Assembly (NCBI GenBank): GCA_000708835.1
Contig: DF237331.1
Location: 1-64,000, forward strand
DNA length: 64,000 nucleotides
Origin: Klebsormidium nitens
Taxonomy: Eukaryota > Streptophyta > Klebsormidiophyceae > Klebsormidiales > Klebsormidiaceae
Direction of reading: 5' to 3'
Position 1 is the stretch's first letter; each line of letters begins with the position of its first letter. The position numbers were made by a program, and so were the translations under genes. Shown here piece by piece: positions 10,922 to 22,739 of this stretch. The notes beneath the pieces were generated by a model that saw only the letters and a program-made list of their open reading frames with translations, was not told the DNA's origin and made no database searches.

Positions 10922-13330
10922 TACACTCCAGCGCCAGATACACGAGATCGAAGATCAAGAACAGAAATCCTGGATCCGCCTAAAGCTTCGATTGCAAAGG
11001 CCCTGTTGGCATCGCGGTCGTGAAATGGCGCCCAGGTTTTGCTAAATCTTGATAGTGAATGTTCACTGTGTTTCAGGGTGGAGACGTCGGGCTGGTGGAA
11101 AGAATTGGAATCACATGTTTTTTATTTTGAACTTGTAAGTAGGAAAACGGCAATTTTGACGAGAACACCGAACAGACACCACAAAACGACCCCGGACGAG
11201 GCGGCAGGCTCCGCCGAGGGGCGCGTTTGGAGTGCTCAAAGCCGAGAAGATGACTCTCAATTGTCGAGAGGAGGGCGTCATTGCAGTTATTGCCCTTCAT
11301 TGAATCGTTAGGGCAGTCGGTTCGGCGTACAGGCGGAAACGAGTGGAAGTGCCGAGCTGAGGTGTGCATCATATCGGATGCCGTTTGAAGCCTATATTGC
11401 TCTATATAGAGGTGGCTCAGAAAGGTCTAAAAGAATGCCTGGCTACTTTTCCGCAGTAAACCAGAGCGTGGCGTCCTCATAGCCATTTTGAGAAGACGTT
11501 GACGTTTCATCCCGATGATAAGACAGCCAATAAACCCGCAAAGCGTGCCAGGCGTAATTTGGTATTATATAGCAGAATCAGTAACCGGGCGTCATCTTAC
11601 TGATGAGTAGTTTGTACCAGGATAAGTCGTGGGCGAGGTTTCGACAAGTCATTTTCTCTCTGCATCCCGCTTCTTGAATCGAGAAGACTTTCAAGGACAG
11701 CAGAAGCATGTATCGACTTGGTCTGACCGTGGAAATAGCGTCGAAATCATCTTCTCAAAATACGAATCGGCAGCAGCCGGTCACTATACACGAAGAGACT
11801 TACAGACTTCAAGGCCGATGGGATCATACGGGCCTGTGGCTTCAAGCGAGCCCGGACGTACCAACTTCTTAGAAGGCGTTTCAATCGTGTATCCAATCCA
11901 GAGACGGATCACACGCCGGATTGATCCTTAGTTCGCGCTCCCTGTCTGCTACTCCTGCCGACCATGCGCTGGTTTGGTTGAAGATGACAGAACACCGTCA
12001 CATCATACCGCAAGAACAAGCAGCTTCGTTCGACACCAATTTCTAGGACTATTCTCTGCCAGAGCCTTTCCAGATTCTTCGAATGATCTGAAAGCCTCTT
12101 TAGCTGAGATCCCAAACAGAGGGTGCGGTTTACGGATGACTAATTGATGTATGGGAAAGAAGACGAAGAAACAAACCCCGATTGAAAGGCAATAAAGGGC
12201 TCTCGGAACCTTTCATATGAGGTTTATTTCAAATGGTACCTCCCTTTGAAGCATAAATCAGGCACCCGATCGTCTCTAAAAGTGTCGATACAGGTACGAA
12301 AGCGGGCGTTCATCATAAATCGCTAAATCGAAGACAGAAAAGCGGCAACTGTCAGCGCCAGCCCACGTTTCCTTGAACGTGGCTCCGGCCTGAGCATTCC
12401 TGCTTTGCATCAACTCATTTTTGGGATACTCCACAAGCGCACGTCTTTGTTCTAAGATCGCGTTCGTCTATGACATTCCGTGGGTGTCGCTGGACTTCCG
12501 GGTCAGATAAGATGGACGTCGAGCAATTTGTACTAAAGCCCCAAAAGCTCGTTGCTACGCATCCACTCATACGGTCAAGATGTCAAGCGAACGGACCGGC
12601 TTAACTACACTCCGGATAAGTTGAGCTGGGCAGCTGGCTCGGGAAAAACAGAGAACGATGGAGGCGGTGATATGTATCCCTCCCGACGCTTCTTCTCGAT
12701 CATTGCCTAATGTCAATCCAGCACTAACCAGCCACAAACTACGTTCCGAGCTTCAGAACGGAGCCTTAACGGGGCCGCGAGTCGAACCAAAAAGAAGGCA
12801 AATCGTACCTACCCAAGCGAGTCTTCGGTCCAAGGCAAATTCAAGACAGAAACCATAGCGAGCAATAGACGGAGCGAGCGGTGTGAAATACTGACGGAGA
12901 AAACTGGATCGGGCCCTCATACTAGAGCTAGACACGACCAGTGACGGCTTTGGTTCGACGCCACTTAAGATGCTTCCTTGCCCCCCTTACATGATGTTCG
13001 AGGCAAAGACCCACTGCGACAAGCTGCATGCCTGTCTGGCGTTGCCAATATTTCAATCAATCTTACATCACCGCTCCCACGTTGCATGTGCTTACCTGCC
13101 ATCAGTAAGACCCGGGCGGCTGACTCGCTTTGTTTTCGTCGTAAATATACAAGCATGTAAGCTTTAAGAGCGACGAAGTGGCTGAGCAAAGTCAAGCTTC
13201 CATCGGGCGCCGGTTGCGTCCAATGCTGCAGAACTCGCACAAAGGGCATCGACCGCTCCTTGAGAAGATTTGTAGCTACTCAAAGCAGCAAATGCAGTCT
13301 AAGTGGCGCTCTCTATAGCTTGACAAATCG

Positions 13331-13738
13331 ATGGTGCATGCACGAGAAAGATTTCTGTCTGAAAGGAGTTGTTTGCCGTCAGCTGATGGGCGGATTCCAA
13401 ACTCACGAACAGATCTTGGACGGAGACCTTGCAGACCAAGCTCTATCCGGAACCACGCCCAACCGTTTCGTACTCAGGCTACAGAACAGAGGCGTCTGTA
13501 CACTCCAAAGGTACTGCGGCAAGACTGTCGTGAGATTTGGGACGGCCTTGAAACTTGGTACCACGAAGATTCAATCTTACGCCAAGCGGCTTGCAGAATG
13601 TTCTGAAATAGGCAATGGCGAAAAGGAGACTTTTTCTGATGGGAAACTCTTGACGAGTACTGGCTTCCGCTGAATAAAGACCCATGGGCGAGAAGCAATG
13701 CCAATGGCTCTAGAATCAAAGAGTATGCCATCCGATGA
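13331..13738 (+). pseudogene. Tryptophan-rich coding relic with two in-frame TGA codons
   Basis: One plus-strand frame reads through as peptide-like sequence broken only by two TGA codons. It contains REIWDGLETWYHED, then RQWRKGDFF, then WETLDEYWLPLNKDPW. The high Trp and acidic content is unlike random translation. It sits in the decayed repeat field and matches no family I recognise. A chance open frame cannot be excluded. Confidence 0.3.
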
Positions 13739-16390
13739 TGCGGCTAGCTTGCCACCAACGTACGGAAATCATTGCCATCAAATTGTCAAAGTAAAGGCGA
13801 CTTACATAGTGCGTGCGACATTGAAAGACGAAACCAAACGCCTATTAAGGAAATAGTTTTGAGAAAGCGAACCAAAGCGCCTGGTCGTATCAGACAATAA
13901 AGAAAAGTAGTCAAGAGCATTACAACTGCCAAGACGGTCAGGACTCGTTATTAAGCGAGGCGCCAATCTCTCGTGACGATATCCCGCAATTCCCTAAATC
14001 GGACATCATGCTTCAAGGCTCTTCGCGACATTTTCCTAGATTTGCGCTTCAAAGAGGCACTTTCCGGTGGATGCATGGCAACAGCCGAATGGGCGAAGTT
14101 GAAAAATCACGTGTTTCAAAAAAGACCTATCCTGAGCAGCAAGGCTCGACGGATCAGCAAAGCCTTCCCTACTGATAGAAGCGACCCCATTTAGTCACTT
14201 CTGGAGCAAACGTTTGTTGCGAGCTCGAGTGACAAAAATAAATTTGATGAGCGTGACGCTCTTGGAGCCTTCCGTTTCGGCGCGCGATCTTGTACTGTGC
14301 AGATTACTTGGCATGGCCCAGCGTGGTTTCGCCGCAAACTACCAAGGTAAGCTCGGAATCGGAGGCACGACAACCGGTAAGCACAGGGCAAATCCGACAT
14401 TCAATCAACGCTTTTCATGCAATCATCTGAATAGCAACTGCGTCAAATAGGAAGCGACGCCATATTTTCGTAAGGCCTGACGACGAACCTTGGTGCAGAG
14501 TCGACATGCACCTTTGATGCCTATGAGCTAGATGTTCAAATCGAGCAATTAATTGACGCTGGCTCAAGAAGTCGAGCACAACCGTGACGCGTCTGGCGCC
14601 TCCGGGCCGGCTTTATTGTCTCAGTGCTGTGTCTCCATCTTTGCCAACGCAGTGCTGCGGTGAACTGCGGCCGTTACGGAATCTGGCCCAGAAGCAATTG
14701 GATATCCGGGATTTTGCCTATAGTACGTGCGGCGGCTTTCTAAAATCAAGGGTAGTATGGGAAACGAGAACTACGTACGGATGCGTTTCAGACGAGCGCC
14801 AGTCAAAAAAAGCTCTTGTGAAACTCGACAAGATGCATCCGTTCAAAGGGCTCTTACCAGCTTCCAGCCGAAACGATATCTCTGATATCAAGCTTCCACA
14901 TAGACAGAAATTAAGGCTAATGGAAAATGGTACGAAATTGTCTCTGATCGATCAGACAGGGGACTCCCACGTACCGATCGAACTACTAGAGTTGGCTCAT
15001 GGCTTCCGACGGTTCCGCCTGCGCTGTGATGCAGTCCACGTGCACGACACCAGTTTTGCGTCATCTTAGCCACGAACTTGACGAAAAAGGTCTCGCAAGA
15101 CCTCCGTTCAAATGCTCGATTTGGGCCGCGATTGGGAGCTTGTTGACCATGAAAACGCATCTAGTGCGTTTTTGAGTCAAGTCATACCCCCCAGTTGTAG
15201 ACGCAATTGAAGAGCTGATAGCTAAAAAGCTTTTGCCGCAAAGTTGTCGCCTACTGGATCTTGCTAGTTGCTGTGCTGGCGCTGGTGAATACTAGCTCGG
15301 TAATCGTAGAGATAACGAGGACGACTCGGAAAGCGAGGTACTCGTTTGAGTCTCAAACTCTCCGCGAGCGGATTGAGAGTATGTCTGGTAAAGGCATCCG
15401 TTACATACATCTAGACGGTCTTTCGCGAACGTACAGGTTAGAGCAGCGGCTTGCTCTGAAAGAAGGGAAACCCAATCCCAAATAGCATGACGCGTACAAC
15501 GGCGCCATCTGGATGGCATCTTTGCCAGTCAACTGAACGAAATCTGCTCCTGAAAGTCGGTTACCGACCAGGTCGACGAGGTTTAGGCTGTAAGGCATTC
15601 AAGCTCTTCCCGTCAAGGCACGAAATCTGTCCACTATAATACGAAGCAACCTGAGCGACTTCCTCAAAGAAAAAGCAGAAAGGGCAGGAATCACCAAGAA
15701 AGCGACCTCAAGAATTCGAAGCTAGCGATAAGGGAAAAAGCTTCAAAGAAGCCCACGAAACCGCAAATTGTGGCTCGGTTGACAGAGCGTTGGTGCAATT
15801 AATTCGCGCGCGGCACCAGACCAACGTTCTCCTGGTCTCGAAGTATAGACAAAGAGTCCAGATCAAGCCAGAATTTTTCTCGAGAGTCCTTACGAGGCCC
15901 AACTCTAGTCTGATTACAAGCGCGAATCAAGCGCGGTTCAGTTGAGAGGCCATGTCATGGGGCACAGCTTGCACTCGTGCTTCCAATGAGTCGCTCGTTT
16001 GATGCGAGCCCGCTTTCACGGCCCTCCTTCCGTTGAGCTCCATCAGCAAATGTGATGGAAATGGGCCCATTCTCTGGAAGTTGATGGTAATTTAACGAGA
16101 CGTACATTGATACCTTCGAAAACCTACCAAATCAAGGTGTCTGATGTACTCCAATCTCCCAAATTTGACAGACGCAAAAGGCAGCGCCGTTCGTGTGTCT
16201 CCTCACCTTACACAGGTGTTAATGGTGACGTCGTTCAAACAAGAGAGCCCAAAAAGCCCCCTAGTCCCATGGCTCGGAAATCTCCTTTCAACTGTTGCCG
16301 CTGTATACACAGTGGCACCAGCTTAGCTTCCTCTTGGCCTCAAAGTACCTTCAAACGGCTTCCCTGTGGAATCACTCTTAATTTCGAACA

Positions 16391-16466
16391 CAACTCGCTG
16401 TCCGCTTCCGGCTCCCTGTACCTTGAAACAACTCGCTGTCCGCTTCCGGCGCCCTGTACCTTGAAA
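16391..16466. repeat. Two-copy 38-bp tandem repeat
   Basis: Units 16391-16428 and 16429-16466 differ at one base. Both begin CAACTCGCTGTCCGCTTCC and end CCTTGAAA. Near-identity inside heavily decayed repeats marks a recent local duplication. Confidence 0.9.
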
Positions 16467-16550
16467 CCAACAAGCTAAGATTTGAGCGAGAATGTGGGCG
16501 GACCCTGCAAGTCGGAGCAGTTGCTTGAGACCTTATCACCCGATACTTCG

Positions 16551-16737
16551 ATTGCCCACTGGGGGGGTTATAGCTGCTGGATGCACTGTAACCTGTGGGA
16601 CAAACAACCAATCTACAGCGCTGGTTCAAGCTTCTTTCACGGCACGTTTATGGGTCACACACAGGATGTGTGAAGATTCAGAAACGGGCGTAAAATTGCA
16701 ACTGCAACGTCCTGGTTGCACGTGGGAATTCCTATGA
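16551..16737 (+). pseudogene. Peptide-like relic, copy 1
   Basis: The plus-strand frame includes PTGGV, GCTVTCGT and LQLQRPGCTWEF. The duplicate unit near 19970-20150 gives PTGGVEVVGCTVTWGTS and QRPSYTWAIFYEP, although a frameshift separates the two parts there. Shared peptide signal between diverged copies suggests former coding sequence of unknown family. Confidence 0.25.
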
Positions 16738-17761
16738 GCCAAGGCACATTGAGTGAAGGGTCGGAGGGGCCCGGCCATTAGCTCCACTGCCCAGAGACGC
16801 ATGAGCATGCGCCCATACAGCCGTACACATTTCAGTGAGGTTAATGGGAATTGTTCTGGAAGCTAGTCTTCCAAGTCGAAGTGGGTTTGCACTGAATCAT
16901 GCAGCTTAGCGCAGCGTGCCGCAATGTTTCTAGCGGGCGAGCCTTGGAAGTGGATGAATCTGAAAGCCGATTCCCAAAAAAACGACTCCTTCTGTCAGCA
17001 TCAGTGGCTCTTTAAAACCAGCAGTGGTCTGTGAGGGCAGCGCCGTTAAGCCACCTAGCCACTTCAGACGTTTTGATTACTGGATACTTCTCACAGTTAA
17101 CTGGTAAGAGCCATGTGGTAAGTGAAAAGGCTGATAACAGCGCCACGTCGAGCTGATCAGCAATGCAACGCCAGTGAAGTACAGGAGCCGATTATAGTAA
17201 GTTGTTTGGTACGCACGTGCTGGCCGTAAGCAATCATATGTGTCGAAAAGCCTTGCCGTCAGCGAGCTTGAGCAATGAACAGGAAAGAGCGAGAGAATCC
17301 GGCTTCGAACAAACGGGCGGCTCACTGAGCTCATGAATAGATTGGGTTTTGCCCCCAAAGCGTTGTACGCTCCTTGCCGCAGGTTGAATGTAAAGTCTTG
17401 AGAAGGGAGAAGCGTTTTGCCCGGAACAAGTTGAAGGCGACGAGTTGTGCTTCTTTCTTCACGGTCCTTATCAGCGGCTTCGTATAGCTTCAGGCAGAAG
17501 TGCTGGCAGTCTTCATGCAAAAGTCCAGATGACCTCCAGAACAATCCTTATTTGACCAGGGCGGCTCGACGACTCGAAGCGGGACAAACACAGGTTGCAA
17601 CTAACAGAGTGCCACGCTCGCGTATGATGCGGGCCTGCTGATGAGCGTTTTTGCCCTGCAATTCTTACGAGAATCTTGAGCAGATCACTGGGCGGATTTT
17701 ACTGTAAGGTCGAATCAAGTGGGCAGTTCACTCATATAATTCAGCAAGCTTATCGATCGAG

Positions 17762-17783
17762 CGGTCGAGCGGCCGCTCGACCG
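17762..17783. repeat. 22-bp perfect palindrome centred on a NotI-like GCGGCCGC
   Basis: The sequence CGGTCGAGCGG is followed directly by its reverse complement. The paralogous position near 21.18 kb lacks it, so it arose after the 3.4-kb duplication or was lost from the other copy. Confidence 0.7.
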
Positions 17784-19829
17784 TTCATACGTTGCCTGCA
17801 ATCTGGAAGCCAAGAATGGATTTTGGACGTATGGCGTCAAGGGATACTCTGCAATTCAAGGGGCTATGGCGCCAGCGCCAACTTTCAGAACATCCGTCCT
17901 TGCCACTGTTGCAGACGTCAACGCAACGCTTTTGCCTAAAGGGAAGGGCAATTCCGAATGAAGAAGGATGGAACTGGCGGGTACGAAATCCTCACTGCAA
18001 CAAAGCTAACGGTCCTAGTGCTTCCACTTGCTCAGCACTTCATGGAATATATCAGGGGCCATTCAATCGTATTGCAATGCCCAAAACGACGGCGCGGAGC
18101 TGTTGAAAGCTTACATGCATGCCGCAGCTTGGCAAGAAGCTGCTCTCTGGTGCCCACAACGTGCTGCCCCGGTTTGCAAGTTGAAAAGTAGCGAAAAGGG
18201 AAACACGAGCACCGATGAGTTTGTCCAATCCCTTCACAGCCCACTAAGAACGTAACCAAAATTGATGGCACACTCAGAAACGGTCTGGATCCAAACGGAT
18301 GTTTGTGCAGTGCCTCTTTGCCAAACCGCCAGCACTCCTGCTGGGAATCTCTAAGAAGCGCAACGGTCCGCGGCCATGCTACTTACGAAGTCGTATTTCT
18401 GACCACCTCTACCCGGGTAGAGGTCACCGGTTGCCTATGCTCGGGGAGACCTCGAGTTGAGATCAGGGTGGAAAGGGTTAAGACGGCGCCAGAACCACCG
18501 TTGGCTCGTACCAACCGCGTCAACCAGTGGCGCGTCTGAGACAAACACCGAAATACGGGAAACTTCATTGCCAACCATCCGGCTAGCGTAAGCATGAATC
18601 CAAATGCAGATTGTAAGAATCTGAGAATCCAGACACTATGTTTGATCGTTCAATGCCTTCCGGATACGTTTAATGGCTGAGAACCAGATTGAGAAAGTAT
18701 AGCACCAGAGTTGACATGGGAGTGACAGGTTATCATACCGCAGTCTCCTCGAGAGAAGCACTGAGGGATTCTCGTCTGTCTGCTTTGTAAGTCACTAGTT
18801 TTGACACGTCAGAGCAGCAGCTGGCTCGGAAAGAAAATGGAGAGCCAGTTCTGGATGACGACGCGTCTAGGTACTTCTACAATGGCGCCATCTGAACGGA
18901 TGTCATCTTTGCCAGTCGACTGGACGAGATCAATCATGAAAGTCGAGTTTTCGACCACGGGTCGACTGAAGTATGAAGTACGTGTCGCTTCCGATTCCTC
19001 GTGTTTGACCCATGATTAGTTTCTGTTGAGGGACGGAGCGACTTGAGCAACCTCCTTAAGCAAACAAGCCGAAAAGGCAGCCCCAACCACTCAATCGATC
19101 AGGAAGGGATTCAGTGTACGTGTCACAAGGACAGGAAATTAACACCATTACCGAGAACCGACCTCAACAGCGATGGGAAGGGGGAAAGGTTGTCAAAGAA
19201 GCCCACGAGACGGCGGACTGTGGCTCGGAGCTAGCAGCTAGCGGATGCCTGGTGCACCTGCAGCCCGCGGCACCAGATCGACGTCCTCTTTGCCTCGAAC
19301 TAAAATCTTGAACGGTCTCGAATCTGTACCGAAGTCCTTCGGGAGGGTTGTTAAGATGTCCGTATCAACCACGTATCAACATTTGCTGAACATAAACGCG
19401 GTTCACTTAAGAAGCCAGATCGTGGGCCGCGGGCACAGCTTGCAGTGATGCTTCAAGTCGCTCGTTTGATGCCAGCCCGCTTTCGCGGTTTTCTTTGGCC
19501 GGTAGTCCATCAGCAAAAATGATGGAAATGGGCCCATCTATTGAAAATTGAATTAAGCAAGTTAAAGAGATCTACATCGAAACTCCAATCGGTTACCAAG
19601 CGAATTAATGTGTATTTCAATCTCTCAGACCTTATAGAGGAAAAAGGCAGCGCCGTGTGTCTCCTCACTTCCAATGCTTAAGACTGGAAAGACTTTCGAA
19701 AACGTCGTTCAACCAAGAGCCTGAGCCCAAACCGATCCCCTGATGCAAACCACGGCGCAACAGATCAGCGATTTCTTGGCCTTACAAAATATCTGAACAG
19801 TTTCATGGAACCACTTTCGGATTTCTGGT

Positions 19830-20178
19830 TTGCCACGCTGCCCGCTTCCAGCTCTCGTAAAATCCTTTACACCCATAAACGGAGGTATCAGCACGTCCTC
19901 AGGGCGGAACCCGCAAATCGAAGTTGAAGTGCTTGAGATCGACACAAATATTTCGGTTGAGACGGTTTGTCCAACTGGCGGGGTTGAAGTTGTTGGATGC
20001 ACTGTCACCTGGGGGACGAGCAAAAATCTACAGTACTCTTTCAAGCTTCTTTGACGGCGCGTTGACGGACACAAAGCTTTCGTACAAAATCGACGAAAAA
20101 CTGCATCCACAACGTCCTAGTTACACGTGGGCAATCTTCTATGAGCCAAGGCAAAAGGGCCCGCCCAGAGATGCATGA
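19830..20178 (+). pseudogene. Peptide-like relic, copy 2
   Basis: An open frame reads GGISTSSGRNPQIEVEVLEI and onward to VGCTVTWGTS, then stops at about 20052. The neighbouring frame continues with FFDGALTDTKLSYKIDEKL and QRPSYTWAIFYEP to 20178. Together with the diverged first copy near 16.55 kb it looks like one decayed reading frame with a frameshift. No family is recognised. Confidence 0.28.
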
Positions 20179-21329
20179 GCATGCCAAGCAGTCGTACAGG
20201 ATTATTGAAACTTTTCTGGAAGCTCGTTATATATGTGACCCGAAGTGGGTATCATGTATTGAAGCCGCTTAGAGCAGCGTGCCGCCGGATCTTTAGCGGG
20301 CGAGCTTTCGAAGTGGATGAATCTAAAAGCCGATCCTCAAATGACAGGATTTCTTTCTAAGTGTCCAGTTGCGCAGCATCAGTGTCGTCCTGCGAATGAC
20401 AAGCATTGGTCTGTGAGGGCAGCGCCGTTGAGCCTTCTTAGCCACGTCAGAACTTAATATCACCGGAATATGCTTTTCAAACGTGGAAGGTCTCAATGTG
20501 AAAGAACAAGTTGGTAAAGTTAGGAGGCTGGTAACAGCGCCACGTCCTTGTAGCAATTCAATCGAGGTCGGAGTGAAGGATTCAGCAGACCCCAGTCAAT
20601 CCGGTTTTTAATCTCTGGTGACGCACGTGCTGGCCGCATTGGCAAGCAATATATGTCGAAAAGCCTCACCGTTAGCGAGCTTGAGGGATAGACAAGAAAG
20701 AGCGAGTAGATCCTCTTTCAAACGAACGAGCGCCCGCACATGCGGTTCACTGAAGTCATGACCACAATTGGTTCTGCCCCTAGGCTATGTACGCTCCTAA
20801 CCACACGGTGAATTTGAAGTCTCGAAAAGGGAGACGCATCGCGTTTTGGCCGGAAGAACTGTAAAAACGACGATCTGGGCTGCTTCCTCTAGATACAGGC
20901 AGAAAGGCCGGCAATTTACGTGCACAGGTCCGGATGACATTCAAACAATTAATTAAATTGTATCGGGGCGGCTTACAGAAAGTGAGTGTTAAACAATTGA
21001 AAACGTAATAACCAAGGTGGCAAGTAAGAGGGCGCCACGCGCCCGGCTTATACGATGCGAGCCTTATGATGGCGTATTTGCCTGCAGATTTTGCAAGTTT
21101 TGAGCACATTGTTGGGCGATCCTACTGTAAGGTCGGATCGAGTGGGCAGTGAAGTCAGACAGCTCAGACGAATCAGTGAAAGTGTCGAGCGAACGGGCAA
21201 ACTTTCATCTATTGCTTGCAATCTAAAAACTGTAAACCAGTACGTCCTGGGCATGTTTTACCAAGATTTATGGAATCCGGACGTATGGCTTCAAGGGATA
21301 TCCGAGGAGCTGTGCGTGGTCTCAAAAGA

Positions 21330-21735
21330 GATTTGCAGTCACTGCGAGAACGCCGACATTTGCTCGAGTGGGGTGGGGGCCCGGCGGCTGGCGAAAGTGC
21401 CCGGCGGCTGAGGGGCCCAGGGGTCTGGCGGCCGGCGGCTGTGCTCGGGGAAAACAGGCCCGGGGTTCCAAACCAATAAAAGTTGCAGGATTCTAAGATA
21501 TGCCGGCGGTTTTCGCAGCCGCTACGCACTTATGAAACATAGGAAATAGTTCTTTTTGCATTTCCGGCCGTATATTGCCCAAAAAAATCCGTATAGCCTC
21601 GGTTTTTGGAATTTTGTTCCCATTTTTGCGGGGGGGGCAGCCCGGCGGCTGGCCCCAAATTTGGCTCAAAATTCAGGGGGGTCGGGGCCCGGCGGCTGGC
21701 AGTGGCTGTAAATGTGTTTTGAGACCACGCCAGGT
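21330..21735. repeat. GC-rich insertion with five copies of a 12-mer
   Basis: Relative to the first 3.4-kb unit, about 0.4-0.45 kb is inserted here. It carries GCCCGGCGGCTG at 21379-21390, 21399-21410, 21640-21651 and 21687-21698, and the variant GCCGGCGGCTG at 21431-21441. No inverted termini or target duplication were found, so it may be a decayed or partial mobile element. The limits are approximate. Confidence 0.6.
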
Positions 21736-22380
21736 CCTGGTTACTGTTACTGTGGTGGCGCCAGCGCCACCGTTTTGAAATCATCTGTCCTTGCCATACT
21801 TTACAGATTTCATCAATTGAAATAAGGGCAGTCTCCAACGAAACAGGCTGAAACTAATCGACGGCTTCGAGCTGGTCCTCATGACCGACGAACGAAGGTT
21901 CTAATGCTTGACGATTATCAGTGCTTGCCCATCAAGTGCCAGCGAACAGGAACCTATTGTCGCAGTGCCCAGAAACGACGGCGCTGCTGAGAGGGCTTAC
22001 CATGTCCGTGCCTCTTGGTAAGACTCTGGTCTGCCCACATTGTGTTGCTTGATTTCCGCCTTGAGACATAATGAAAAGGAACTGATAAGGATTGCTGAGT
22101 TTGTCGAAGTGATCCCAGCCCACCAACTCAGCAAGCTATCGATATTGGCGCACATTAAAACCCCTTCATGACGGATCGGATGTCCATGCCGTGTCTCCTA
22201 TCCACTACACTGCTAGCGCTCGTGCCGCCGCAGGGGATCCCGAAAAGCTCACCGGTCCGCTTACAGATTGAGTCTAATTTATACTTCACTATTTCTAGTG
22301 CCCCGGTTAGATTCTACCGGTCGCTTATGATCCGAAAGGCTTCGTTGAGAGGATAGTGAAACGGAGGGACAGCGCCATTC

Positions 22381-22688
22381 AGATCACCGTTGGCTCGTAC
22401 ACCGGATTGTCAAGATCTCAAGGCCAATTGGCGCGTTTGAGACAACACCAAAGTTGGGGAACTTCATTGCCAACCAGCCAGCTATTGTGTGCATCCAAAT
22501 GCAGATTGCAAGGTTCCAAACATTATCTGGTCATTGCATGCTTTACTGGACACCTTCAGAGGCTGAGGATCAACGCGAGAAAGTAAACCAGTCCCAGGCA
22601 GCTCCTCGAAGCACGAGACCTTTGAACCCTGCGGCCAGGCAGACCATCTGGGCCCAAGAGGGTGCAACTGATAAAAACAAGAAGTCGT
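22381..22688 (+). pseudogene. Peptide-like open frame in repeat field
   Basis: The plus-strand frame reads LVHRIVKISRPIGAFETTP, then FIANQPAIVCIQMQIARFQ and HCMLYWTPSEAEDQREKV. Diverged copies near 18.5 kb and 24.97 kb align at DNA level but are broken. It is compatible with a former gene, family unknown, and also with chance. Confidence 0.22.
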
Positions 22689-22739
22689 AATCCGGCCTCT
22701 TCTCAAGAGTTCGTGCAGGCGTCGCACGTACGTAGTAGC

